Shown: in pieces, positions 22,400 to 22,453 of the stretch
Layout of the letters: every line of letters starts with the position of its first letter
Position numbering within the stretch: the stretch's first letter is position 1
Source of the DNA: Dysgonamonadaceae bacterium
GTDB lineage: Bacteria; Bacteroidota; Bacteroidia; Bacteroidales; Azobacteroidaceae
Reading direction: 5' to 3'
DNA: 22,453 bases
Assembly: GCA_031276105.1 (NCBI GenBank)
Contig: JAISNS010000171.1
Location: 1 to 22,453, forward strand
Translations under genes and position numbers: made by a program
Notes under the pieces: model-generated
Databases searched by the model: none
What the model saw: only the letters and a program-made list of their open reading frames with translations
What the model was told of the DNA's origin: nothing

Positions 22400-22431
22400 T
22401 TTGCATAATCCGATTAAACAAATTACATTTG
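22400..22431 (+). promoter_or_regulatory. Strong Bacteroidota-type promoter for a gene beyond the window
   Basis: TTTG at 22400-22403, a 20-base spacer, and TACATTTG at 22424-22431 match both the -33 and -7 consensus boxes with the expected spacing. The predicted RNA start is about 22437. The transcript would run rightwards out of the window, so its gene cannot be named. Confidence 0.65.
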
Positions 22432-22453
22432 CAGCGGTTTTTGTAAAACAACA

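Overview
The window reads as a chromosomal piece of a carbohydrate-degrading Bacteroidota, most likely order Bacteroidales. The basis is two tandem SusC/SusD pairs, lipoproteins with Bacteroidota-style lipoboxes followed by acidic residues, two type IX secretion (T9SS) C-terminal sorting domains, little sign of Shine-Dalgarno sequences, and TAnnTTTG-type promoter boxes. T9SS cargo together with a glycan-utilisation locus fits Dysgonomonadaceae, Paludibacteraceae or Marinilabiliales-like lineages better than Bacteroides itself. The taxon is inference. No RNA gene, insertion sequence or CRISPR array was seen.

Positions 1-15717 (+ strand) hold a polysaccharide utilisation locus (PUL). In order: the tail of a T9SS-secreted protein; two small, probably paralogous lipocalin-like lipoproteins; SusC1 and SusD1 (stop and start codons abutting); SusC2 and SusD2; a small Ig-like lipoprotein; a GH30 glycosidase with a T9SS sorting domain, closest by eye to endo-beta-1,6-galactanases; and a GH2 beta-galactosidase-type enzyme. 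Gaps are short (0-90 bp), so co-transcription is likely. In the inferred model the surface GH30 cuts a beta-linked galactan (beta-1,6-galactan or type II arabinogalactan), SusD and the lipoproteins bind fragments, SusC imports them using TonB energy, and the GH2 enzyme removes terminal sugars in the periplasm. No regulator of the locus lies in the window.

Positions 15805-21471 (- strand) hold two housekeeping genes: DNA polymerase I (all three domains with intact motifs), followed after 3 bp by a SNF2-family helicase/translocase. A short, AT-rich divergent region carries candidate promoters for polA and for a small outer-membrane-type protein (21672-22325, +). A good promoter match at the right edge points to a gene beyond the window.

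The most unusual feature is a family of short-period repeats. One class (8-bp units like GTAAACRA and 7-bp units like GTGACRA) lies inside the 5' coding ends of four consecutive PUL genes (SusC2, SusD2, the Ig-like lipoprotein, GH30). There it encodes the signal peptides, always in the same reading frame and, in three genes, at the same distance from the start. In SusC2 it forms a 35-bp near-perfect inverted repeat whose left arm encodes the basic n-region and whose right arm encodes the hydrophobic h-region. One array also supplies the last codons and stop of the Ig-like lipoprotein gene. Other classes (RTTATGA and GCAAAAG heptamers) fill intergenic gaps.
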